Positions 1 through 5,135 of a stretch of DNA of 5,485 nucleotides are shown here, piece by piece. Every line of letters starts with the position of its first letter. Position 1 is the stretch's first letter. A program made the translations under genes and the position numbers. The stretch covers positions 1 to 5,485 of the forward strand of contig CALMQK010000129.1 of assembly GCA_937872085.1 (NCBI GenBank), in the 5' to 3' direction. The stretch comes from an uncultured euryarchaeote (lineage in GTDB: Archaea > Thermoplasmatota > Thermoplasmata > UBA10834). The notes under the pieces are model-generated. The model was not told where the DNA came from, made no database searches, and was given only the letters and a program-made list of their open reading frames with translations.

Positions 1-87
1 GCGAGAAGAGCGGTCATCATCAAGCACCGGCATCTCGAAGAGGGCAAGAGGGCGGATTTCAAGCTGACCAAATCGGGCGTGGTCTAG
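1..87 (+). CDS. C-terminal end of an unidentified protein (partial at left edge)
   Basis: Frame 1 is open from the window edge through 28 codons to a TAG at 85-87. The codons are rich in G or C at the third position, like the genes around it, which supports real coding. The peptide is basic and hydrophilic and ends in FKLTKSGVV; this resembles the wing of a winged-helix domain only vaguely, and I do not recognise the family. The gene converges on idsA, and the two stops overlap in the palindrome CTAG at 84-87. The alternative is that this stretch belongs to a minus-strand gene downstream of idsA: a minus-strand ATG lies near position 52 and opens a frame that runs off the edge. Upstream sequence would settle it. 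Confidence 0.5.
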   Translation, partial: ARRAVIIKHRHLEEGKRADFKLTKSGVV

Positions 88-1070
88 GTCTTCCTCGTGA
101 CGGTGTAGTCCGCGAAGGACTCGAGGCACTTCTTGTGTTTCGTGTCCTTCAGCACACTCAACTTGTCCTTCGCTCCCTTGACCAGACCGTTAGCAATCTC
201 GATCGCATGGTCTATCGCGCCCGCGCGGTCCAGTACGTCCTTCGCCGCGACGAGCTGATCGGGAGTCGCTTTCTTGTTGCCGAGCGCCTTGAAAAGATCC
301 TCCCGTTCCTTTCCGTGGAGGTCCTCAAGCGCGCTTATCACGATCAGGGTCTTCTTCCCGTTCCTTATGTCGTTCAGGACCGGCTTCCCGAAGGTCTTCT
401 GGTCCGATGTCAGGTCCAGCACGTCGTCCCATATCTGGAACCCGAGCCCGACGAGCCTGCCATACTCGCGGAGCGCCTCTTCCTCCTGTTCGGACGATTC
501 GCCGATCACGGCTCCGCCCTGCGCCGCGGCAGAGTACAGGACGGCGGTTTTGAGCTCTATCATCTTCATGTACTCGGTATCCTTGACGGTCTTCCTGTCC
601 TCGAAGTCCATATCCATCTGCTGACCCTCTGCCAGCAGCCTGACGGCCTTGGCGATGATGTCCACGAGCTGGACAAGCCTGTCGTCATGGGTATCTGAAT
701 CGGGGATGAGCTCGAACGCGCGGGCGAACAGCGCGTCCCCTGCCAGGATCGCCTCGGGCACGCCATATTGAGTGTGAACCGTCTTGATCCCGCGCCTGGT
801 CTCGTCGTTGTCCATGACGTCGTCATGGACGAGCGTAAAGTTGTGCACCAGTTCGAGGGCGGCTCCGAACGGCATCGCCGCGCTCCATCTCCCTCCCACC
901 GCCTCGCAGCTGATCGTCGCGAGGAGCGGCCTCAGCCTCTTCCCGCCAGCCTGAGGATAGTGGGCCATCGCGGCCTTCAGGTTCTTGTTCTCGACGACCT
1001 CGAGCGAGCGCATTATGTATTCGTTGATCTTCTCGACGCGGTCCTTGTAGCTCTCAAGCAATGCAACCAT
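84..1070 (-). CDS. idsA: Geranylgeranyl diphosphate synthase (short-chain trans-prenyltransferase)
   Basis: This 328-residue all-helical prenyltransferase condenses DMAPP with IPP units to give GGPP for archaeal ether lipids; it is presumably cytosolic. Visible motifs, in order: GGKRLRP (42-48, diphosphate binding), the first aspartate-rich motif DDVMD (83-87), the RR just after it (92-93), GQQMD (149-153), the conserved K174 region, and the second aspartate-rich motif DDVLD (215-219). The residue five before the first motif is Phe78; a bulky aromatic here is the chain-length stop of archaeal type I GGPP synthases, so C20 is the expected product. I chose the ATG at 1070 over one 30 nt upstream: the sequence from MVALLESY begins the normal N-terminal helix, and GGAGTGA stands just before it, overlapping the fni stop. 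It is the last gene of the ipk-fni-idsA operon. Product length is inferred; farnesyl diphosphate synthase activity is possible but less likely. Confidence 0.93.
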   Translation of the reverse strand: MVALLESYKDRVEKINEYIMRSLEVVENKNLKAAMAHYPQAGGKRLRPLLATISCEAVGGRWSAAMPFGAALELVHNFTLVHDDVMDNDETRRGIKTVHTQYGVPEAILAGDALFARAFELIPDSDTHDDRLVQLVDIIAKAVRLLAEGQQMDMDFEDRKTVKDTEYMKMIELKTAVLYSAAAQGGAVIGESSEQEEEALREYGRLVGLGFQIWDDVLDLTSDQKTFGKPVLNDIRNGKKTLIVISALEDLHGKEREDLFKALGNKKATPDQLVAAKDVLDRAGAIDHAIEIANGLVKGAKDKLSVLKDTKHKKCLESFADYTVTRKT

Positions 1071-1075
1071 CAGAA

Positions 1076-1082
1076 TCACTCC
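1076..1082 (-). promoter_or_regulatory. Shine-Dalgarno site of idsA overlapping the fni stop codon
   Basis: On the minus strand GGAGTGA ends five bases before the idsA ATG (1070-1068), and its TGA is the stop codon of fni. This decides the idsA start and suggests translational coupling: the ribosome that finishes fni sits on the initiation site of idsA. Confidence 0.75.
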
Positions 1083-2155
1083 GACAACTGGTCCAGCCAA
1101 TCCTTCGAGCGTCCGGTCATAAGGGCCCTCGTAGCCGCGAGCTCCTTGACGTCCTTCGCTCCGACCAGGAACATGGCCGCCTTCAGCTCATCGATGATGG
1201 TCTGGATCTCCTGTGTGATCGCTTCCCTGCTGTCCAGGGCCGCCGGCAGAAGCCTTCCCGCCATCCCGGCGCATCCAGCGCCGATCGCGATCGCTCGGGC
1301 GACATCGAGCCCGCTCCGCAGACCTCCAGTCGATATGATCGGGAGGCCGACATTGGCTACGACGACGGCCACGGGTGTCGGGATCCCCCAATCCCAGAAG
1401 GTCTTCCCGATGTTCGCGCGTTTGGTGTCCCCCGCTGATTTGGCGCGATAGTACTCGACAGCGGAGAAGCTCGTTCCCCCAAGTCCGCCAACGTCCAAAC
1501 CCTTGACCTTCGCTTTCTTGAGCCGCAGTGCGGTCTCCTTCGGAATGCCCGCTCCAGTCTCCTTGGCTATGACCGGCAGGGCGCTGGCGAACGTCTCGAG
1601 GGCCTTGAGCCCGCCCCTGCTCTTTGTGTCACCTTCCGGCTGCACGATCTCCTGAAGATAGTTCATGTGGATCGCGAGCAGATGCGCGTCGATCATCTCC
1701 ATCGCAGCCCTGCCATCGTCTATCCCGATCGGGGCGGTCAGGCCCTGCTTGATGAGCTGGGGCACCCCAAGGTTCGCGATCCTCAAGGGCACCTCGAACT
1801 CCTTGATCACAGAATATGTGCGAGCGAGCTCCGGGTTCTCCAGCGCGGCCCTCTGGCTCCCGACTCCCATTCCGATGCCGAACTCCTCTGCGGCGGCAGC
1901 GAGGTTCCTGTTGATCTCCTCCGCCTTGCCGTAGCCTCCGGTCATCGCGGATATGATCAGCGGGGCCTCGAGCTTCCGTCCGAAGATGGTCGTCGACGTG
2001 GTCACCTCGTCGAGGTCTATCTCGGGCATGGGGTTGTGGACCAGCTTCACATCGTCCCAGTAGAAGTAATCCTGAGTGAGATCCTCATTGGCGCAGATCT
2101 CGACATGATCGCCCTTCCGGCGCTCTATGATCTTCTCGGGGGTCTCCTCTTCCAT
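1076..2155 (-). CDS. fni: Type 2 isopentenyl-diphosphate delta-isomerase (FMN-dependent)
   Basis: This TIM-barrel flavoenzyme interconverts IPP and DMAPP using reduced FMN and Mg2+; it supplies the DMAPP starter for the downstream GGPP synthase. The protein is 359 residues, a normal length for the family. Diagnostic segments: RRKGDHVEI near the N-terminus (12-20), SAMTGG (69-74), GVGSQRAAL (97-105), ANLG (127-130), HMN followed by QE and QPEGD (163-176, substrate and metal region), KETGAG (198-203), DVGGLGGTSF (221-230) and STGGLRSG (275-282), the last two being phosphate and flavin-binding loops. I chose the ATG at 2155 because MEEETPEK runs into the conserved RK-x-DH start of the family and AGGTGA stands four bases upstream. 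A longer frame starting at 2254 would add 33 unconserved residues and overlap the end of ipk. It lies 11 nt after ipk and 5 nt before idsA. Confidence 0.95.
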   Translation of the reverse strand: MEEETPEKIIERRKGDHVEICANEDLTQDYFYWDDVKLVHNPMPEIDLDEVTTSTTIFGRKLEAPLIISAMTGGYGKAEEINRNLAAAAEEFGIGMGVGSQRAALENPELARTYSVIKEFEVPLRIANLGVPQLIKQGLTAPIGIDDGRAAMEMIDAHLLAIHMNYLQEIVQPEGDTKSRGGLKALETFASALPVIAKETGAGIPKETALRLKKAKVKGLDVGGLGGTSFSAVEYYRAKSAGDTKRANIGKTFWDWGIPTPVAVVVANVGLPIISTGGLRSGLDVARAIAIGAGCAGMAGRLLPAALDSREAITQEIQTIIDELKAAMFLVGAKDVKELAATRALMTGRSKDWLDQLSE

Positions 2156-2159
2156 CGGT

Positions 2160-2165
2160 TCACCT
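2160..2165 (-). promoter_or_regulatory. Shine-Dalgarno site of fni after tandem ipk stops
   Basis: The minus strand reads two in-frame stops, TAG TAG (2169-2164), at the end of ipk. AGGTGA (2165-2160) overlaps the second stop and lies four bases before the fni ATG at 2155. This supports the chosen fni start and indicates a coupled operon. Confidence 0.7.
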
Positions 2166-2166
2166 A

Positions 2167-2940
2167 CTAAGGTAGGACCACGGTAGACACGACCTTCTGT
2201 CCCCTTATGGCCTTCTCGAGCCTTCCCGGCACATTGCCGTTCACTATCATACACTTTTCGCAGTTCCTGGCGATGGCCAGCATGCGCTCCAACTTGCCGT
2301 AGATGCTCCCGGTGACATCGTCGCGCTTGGGCTCTGTACGTTTGAGTTTCGACAGCGTCGAGCTGTCGAGTCTCGGGATGAGCCTCGCCTTCTTGTTGTC
2401 CTTCGGATCGCTGTCGAACACACCGTCCACGTCCGCACAGAACACGACAAGGCTCGGCTTGAACTGCTTCGCCAATGCCTCCATGATGAGGTCACCTGAA
2501 CAGATGGAGAAACCCATCGACTCATCGGGGACCACGTCGCCGAATGACACCGGGGTCAGGCCAAGGTCCAGGATGCTTCGGAACGTATCGGGATCGAAAG
2601 ACCTGACCGCGCACGCGCTGAATGTGGCGGCACCCGCGGGCGGGATCGAGACTGCTTTGATGCCACCGTCGATCAGCGTCTTGATGACCTTGAGGTTCAG
2701 CTCGCGGACGTCTCGCTGGACCTTCGCGACATGCTCGATCTGCTCTTCATTCTTGAGGCCTTTGTGAAGCTCGTGCTTCTTGGCCTCGATATGACCGAAC
2801 GAGCCCGCCCCGTGCACGACCACAAGACCCTCTTTCGCCGCTAGGAGTTCCCCAGCGAGCCGTTCGCAGGTCTCCTGTCTGAATGTCCGGAGCCTCGACT
2901 TGTCCGTTATGACGCTTCCGCCGAGCTTCACGATTATCAT
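2167..2940 (-). CDS. ipk: Isopentenyl phosphate kinase (amino acid kinase fold)
   Basis: The product is 257 residues and phosphorylates isopentenyl phosphate to IPP with ATP, the last step of the archaeal alternative mevalonate pathway; it is presumably cytosolic. Visible signatures: KLGGSVITDK at the N-terminus (5-14, ATP phosphate loop), VHGAGSFGH (42-50) with His50, the histidine that separates isopentenyl phosphate kinases from many other amino acid kinases, ICSGD (146-150), ADVDGVF (169-175), and DVTGSIYGK (208-216), the nucleotide-binding lysine loop. In relatives I recall DVTGG here, so the Ser is a small departure. The ATG at 2940 places the first beta strand (MIIVKLGG) at the N-terminus as in homologues. 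An upstream ATG at 3027 would translate through the promoter palindrome and add unconserved residues. A Shine-Dalgarno match is weak (GGCGG). It is the first gene of the isoprenoid operon. Confidence 0.93.
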   Translation of the reverse strand: MIIVKLGGSVITDKSRLRTFRQETCERLAGELLAAKEGLVVVHGAGSFGHIEAKKHELHKGLKNEEQIEHVAKVQRDVRELNLKVIKTLIDGGIKAVSIPPAGAATFSACAVRSFDPDTFRSILDLGLTPVSFGDVVPDESMGFSICSGDLIMEALAKQFKPSLVVFCADVDGVFDSDPKDNKKARLIPRLDSSTLSKLKRTEPKRDDVTGSIYGKLERMLAIARNCEKCMIVNGNVPGRLEKAIRGQKVVSTVVLP

Positions 2941-2971
2941 GTAGCTGCCGCCATTCGTCCTTCTGTTCCGA

Positions 2972-2987
2972 GAGATAGCGCTATCTC
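2972..2987. repeat. Perfect 16-bp palindrome in the ipk promoter, candidate operator
   Basis: GAGATAGC is followed directly by its reverse complement GCTATCTC. The palindrome begins two bases inside the TATA-like box at 2990-2997 (on the transcribed minus strand) and ends near the predicted transcript start at about 2967. A site there would be covered by the transcription pre-initiation complex, so a dimeric regulator bound to it would be expected to repress. As RNA it could form only a six-pair hairpin with a four-base loop. The regulator is not identifiable here. Confidence 0.55.
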
Positions 2988-2989
2988 GC

Positions 2990-2997
2990 AATAAAAG
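2990..2997 (-). promoter_or_regulatory. TATA-like box of the ipk-fni-idsA operon
   Basis: The minus strand reads CTTTTATT here, an A/T-rich island in GC-rich surroundings. It lies about 50 bases before the ipk ATG at 2940. With the usual archaeal spacing of about 26 bases, the transcript would start near 2967 and carry a leader of roughly 27 bases. It is inferred from composition and spacing only. Confidence 0.5.
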
Positions 2998-3091
2998 TAC
3001 TTGATGCACAAACGCAACAAGCGACATCGATGAGAGGCATGTATGGTAGACACTATGGCTGCGCTGTTTCTTCCCCTTCTACCCTTGAGCG

Positions 3092-3364
3092 CTACTTGCT
3101 CAGGTATATCTCTATCGAGGAGACGTTTGCGCTTCCGCCGTCCAGGCTGGGCAACTTCTCCGTCGCTATCTTGACGTCCTTGTACCCCAGCTCCTGGACG
3201 AATCTGTTCTTGACGATCTCCGCAACGTCTACAGCCCTGCTAATCGCTCGTCCTCGCGCCTTTATGCAAACGTCGTCGTGACCAGCGTTGACCTGCGACA
3301 CGACGGCGAGGACGTAGTTCATGGTTGGCTTCTTTCCAATGTATACAGTGTTCTCCTCTGCCAT
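3092..3364 (-). CDS. albA: Alba family DNA/RNA-binding chromatin protein
   Basis: The product is 90 residues, the usual Alba length, and spans the whole IF3-C-like fold. Alba dimers coat DNA in many archaea and also bind RNA. Matches to the well-known Sulfolobus protein include VYIGKKPTMNYVLAVV (7-22), where Lys11 and Lys12 correspond to the DNA-contacting, acetylatable lysine pair, then IKARGRAISRAVDVAEIVKNRF (34-55, split here only by position), and the C-terminal strand VSSIEIYLSK (81-90). The start is firm: the ATG at 3364 has GGAGG five bases upstream and a TATA box about 50 bases upstream. It is followed by 151 bp before ipk, which seems to have its own promoter, so alba is probably a separate unit; read-through into ipk cannot be excluded because I see no clear T-rich terminator. 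It is divergent from larE. Confidence 0.95.
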   Translation of the reverse strand: MAEENTVYIGKKPTMNYVLAVVSQVNAGHDDVCIKARGRAISRAVDVAEIVKNRFVQELGYKDVKIATEKLPSLDGGSANVSSIEIYLSK

Positions 3365-3379
3365 GCTCTCCTCCAGAGC
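3365..3379 (-). promoter_or_regulatory. alba ribosome binding site displayed in a small hairpin loop
   Basis: On the minus strand the 15 bases immediately before the alba ATG read GCTCT GGAGG AGAGC. The outer pentamers are perfect complements, and the loop is exactly the Shine-Dalgarno sequence GGAGG (3374-3370), five bases from the start codon. The Shine-Dalgarno assignment is firm; the hairpin has only five pairs, so its formation in the cell is an inference. Confidence 0.6.
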
Positions 3380-3410
3380 CCAGCCGGGTCCTCTATAACG
3401 GGAACGGCCG

Positions 3411-3418
3411 ATATATCT
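3411..3418 (-). promoter_or_regulatory. TATA box of alba
   Basis: GATATATC is a strong archaeal TATA-like element in a GC-rich region. It is centred about 50 bases upstream of the alba ATG, which predicts a transcript start near 3389 and a leader of about 25 bases, enough to carry the GGAGG ribosome binding site. A second weaker A/T patch, TTATAG on the minus strand near 3392-3398, is too close to the start codon to be the better choice. Confidence 0.6.
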
Positions 3419-3511
3419 AGTCTTCCATCAGGACCGTAGCCAGACCATGCGGATGCTCAGCGCCCGTCGACACCCGACGAAGCGTAACCGGTTCCCATTT
3501 CGGTGGAACGA

Positions 3512-3532
3512 ATTCTCAGCTCGTCCGAGAAT
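3512..3532. repeat. Inverted repeat ATTCTC-N9-GAGAAT abutting the larE TATA box
   Basis: Two perfect six-base arms (3512-3517 and 3527-3532) are separated by nine bases. The right arm occupies the place where the TFB recognition element would lie, just before the TATA-like box at 3532-3540. The placement suits an operator for a dimeric regulator of larE-larB. Six-base arms can arise by chance, so this remains a candidate. Confidence 0.4.
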
Positions 3533-3540
3533 ACTAATAA
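3532..3540 (+). promoter_or_regulatory. TATA-like box of larE-larB, probable leaderless transcript
   Basis: TACTAATAA is the only A/T-rich patch close to larE; it lies 25-33 bases before the larE ATG at 3565. Standard archaeal spacing puts the transcript start at or within a few bases of the ATG. No Shine-Dalgarno sequence precedes the ATG, which fits leaderless translation. Confidence 0.55.
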
Positions 3541-3564
3541 CCGCCAAGTGTTGCCAAAGATGCC

Positions 3565-4377
3565 ATGAAACCGATCGACAGGAAGTTGGCGAAACTGAGG
3601 ACCACCATTCGTTCGCTGGGCTCAGTGGCTGTGGCGTTCTCAGGCGGGGCGGATTCGACTCTGGTCGCGAAGATGGCGCATGATGAGCTAGGCGAAGATG
3701 CGATCGCGGTCACCATTGACTCTCCACTCTTCCCTTCGCGCGAACTCGCCGATGCGGGTACGGTCGCGCGCAGGATCGGCATCCGGCACATCGTCGTCCG
3801 AGTGGATCCCCTCGGCGACAAGGAGTTTGTCAACAACCCTGCGGACCGATGCTACTTGTGCAAACTCGACGACCTCCGCCACATAAGGAAGGTTGCGGAC
3901 GAGCACGGCATGAAGGAGGTCGTCGATGGGTCGAACGCGGACGACAAGGACGACTACAGGCCGGGCCTGAAGGCCAAGGAGGAGCTCGGAGTCAGGAGCC
4001 CGCTCGCGGAATCGGGCCTGGGCAAGAAGGAGGTCCGGGCTATATCACGAGCGCTCAAGCTCCCCACCGCGCACAAGAGCTCGAGCCCTTGTCTGGCGTC
4101 GCGGATACCCTATGGTGAGAGGATAACCGCAGAGAAGTTGAGGATGATCGAGGAGGCCGAGGAGTTCCTGAAGGCGAAAGGCTTCGACGGCGTCAGGGTG
4201 CGGGTCCACGGGAACTTGGCGAGGATCGAGGTGGCACCACAGGATATCGCCATGCTCTCATCTCCAGGAACGAGGACGTCAGTGACCAAGAAACTCAGGT
4301 CCCTGGGCTTCACCTACATATCCTTGGACCTGGAAGGATATAGAACCGGGAGCCTGAACGAGGTGCTTCCGAGATGA
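3565..4377 (+). CDS. larE: LarE-type ATP-dependent sulfur transferase for the nickel-pincer nucleotide cofactor
   Basis: The product is 270 residues and belongs to the PP-loop ATPase family. LarE adenylates the pyridinium biscarboxylate mononucleotide made by LarB and replaces oxygen with sulfur, giving the pyridinium bis-thiocarboxylate that later holds nickel. Visible motifs: the PP-loop SGGADS (26-31), RCYLCK with Cys96 and Cys99, the DGSNADDKDDYRPG stretch (121-134) typical of LarE, and SPCLASRIPYG (174-184) with Cys176. Cys176 matches the sulfur-donating cysteine of Lactobacillus plantarum LarE, which as I recall lacks the CxxC pair. Three cysteines are the mark of LarE proteins that bind a [4Fe-4S] cluster and transfer sulfur catalytically. 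The start at 3565 fits the TATA-like box and the family N-terminus. The gene overlaps larB by ATGA, and that pairing supports LarE over other PP-loop enzymes. Confidence 0.9.
   Translation: MKPIDRKLAKLRTTIRSLGSVAVAFSGGADSTLVAKMAHDELGEDAIAVTIDSPLFPSRELADAGTVARRIGIRHIVVRVDPLGDKEFVNNPADRCYLCKLDDLRHIRKVADEHGMKEVVDGSNADDKDDYRPGLKAKEELGVRSPLAESGLGKKEVRAISRALKLPTAHKSSSPCLASRIPYGERITAEKLRMIEEAEEFLKAKGFDGVRVRVHGNLARIEVAPQDIAMLSSPGTRTSVTKKLRSLGFTYISLDLEGYRTGSLNEVLPR
4360..4365 (+). promoter_or_regulatory. Shine-Dalgarno site of larB inside the end of larE
   Basis: GAGGTG lies eight bases before the larB ATG at 4374, within the last codons of larE. Together with the ATGA stop-start overlap it supports this larB start and translational coupling. 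Confidence 0.6.
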
Positions 4378-5135
4378 CCCCGAGGAAGATAGAGAAGATA
4401 CTTTCACAGCTAAGCCGAGGCGATTGCACGGTAGCCCATGCCATGGAACAGCTCCGGATGCTTCCGTACGAGGACCTCGGATTCGCCAAGCTGGACCATC
4501 ACAGGGAGCTCAGGAAAGGCATACCAGAGGCCATCTACACCCCGGGGAAGACCGAGAGGCAGATCCTGGAGATCGCGGAGAAGACCTTGGCTCGCGGTAA
4601 CGAGGCGATCTTCACACGCATGAAGAAGGAACAGTTCGCCAAGCTTTCCAAGAAGTTCGGCAAGAGAGTGCGATACTATCGGGAGGCCAACATCGCGACC
4701 GTCGGCGTCTCTGGAAGGAAGCTCATCGGGAAGGTTCTCGTGGTGACGGCGGGCACATCAGACATACCCGTCGCGGAGGAGGCTGCGGTCACGTGTGAGC
4801 TCCTCGGGTGCAAGGTCGAGAGATTATATGATGTCGGGGTCGCGGGCATCCACAGGCTGACATCCAACATCAAGCAGTTCAGGGCGGCCGACGTGATCAT
4901 CGTCCTGGCCGGGATGGAGGGCGCGTTGCCAAGCGTCGTCGCGGGATTGACGGACAAGCCCGTGATCGCGGTACCGACAAGCGTGGGCTACGGCGCGAGC
5001 TTCGAGGGCATCGCGGCTCTCCTGGGCATGTTATCCAGCTGCTCGAGCGGTATCGGCGTGGTGAACATAGACAACGGTTTTGGAGCGGGCGCGCTCGCAG
5101 CGGTCATCGTCAAGAACAAGCACTCGGTGCCCTGA
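4374..5135 (+). CDS. larB: LarB, pyridinium-3,5-biscarboxylic acid mononucleotide (P2CMN) synthase
   Basis: LarB starts nickel-pincer nucleotide synthesis: it carboxylates C5 of the nicotinate ring of nicotinic acid adenine dinucleotide and releases AMP, giving P2CMN for LarE. The protein is 253 residues, the usual length. The N-terminal part is a helical domain, containing EAIYTPGKT (52-60). The C-terminal half is a PurE-like carboxylase fold with TAGTSD (125-130), DVGVAGIHR (153-161), AGMEGALPSV (179-188), PTSVGYG (201-207) and SSCSSG with Cys223, then NIDNGFGAG (231-239); these loops are strongly diagnostic of LarB and distinguish it from true PurE. The start overlaps the larE stop in ATGA, so the two genes are co-transcribed. 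The stop at 5133-5135 abuts the stop of the converging zinc-ribbon gene. LarC and LarA are not adjacent within the window. Confidence 0.93.
   Translation: MTPRKIEKILSQLSRGDCTVAHAMEQLRMLPYEDLGFAKLDHHRELRKGIPEAIYTPGKTERQILEIAEKTLARGNEAIFTRMKKEQFAKLSKKFGKRVRYYREANIATVGVSGRKLIGKVLVVTAGTSDIPVAEEAAVTCELLGCKVERLYDVGVAGIHRLTSNIKQFRAADVIIVLAGMEGALPSVVAGLTDKPVIAVPTSVGYGASFEGIAALLGMLSSCSSGIGVVNIDNGFGAGALAAVIVKNKHSVP

Noticed and set aside
135..698. Long plus-strand open frame of 187 codons opposite idsA
   Set aside because: It is a shadow of idsA in GC-rich sequence: it lies inside the coding region, shows no recognisable family features and has no convincing start signal.
768..1451. Plus-strand open frame of 227 codons spanning the idsA-fni junction
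   Set aside because: It covers the antisense of two well-supported genes and its protein is low-complexity with no motif.
2941..3027. N-terminal extension of the isopentenyl phosphate kinase to an ATG at 3027
   Set aside because: The extra 29 residues are unlike kinase family N-termini and would be read through the TATA-like box and palindrome; the family begins at the strand MIIVKLGG.
3061..3092. GCGCT/AGCGC arms around a pyrimidine tract just after alba, a possible terminator
   Set aside because: The stem is only five pairs with a 22-base loop, and no T-run follows on the minus strand, so a terminator is not supported.
3465..3509. Small hairpins CGTCG-N5-CGACG (3465-3479) and GTTCC-N9-GGAAC (3491-3509), possibly a small RNA or tRNA remnant
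   Set aside because: Arms of five bases are expected by chance in GC-rich DNA; no tRNA T-loop, anticodon stem or riboswitch core can be assembled.
3447..3683. Plus-strand open frame of 78 codons starting in the alba-larE intergenic region
   Set aside because: More than half of it overlaps larE in another frame, and its product is arginine-rich with no recognisable features.
4374..5135. PurE (AIR carboxylase) as the identity of the larB gene
   Set aside because: The C-terminal fold is PurE-like, but the N-terminal domain, total length, NIDNGFGAG motif and overlap with larE all indicate LarB.
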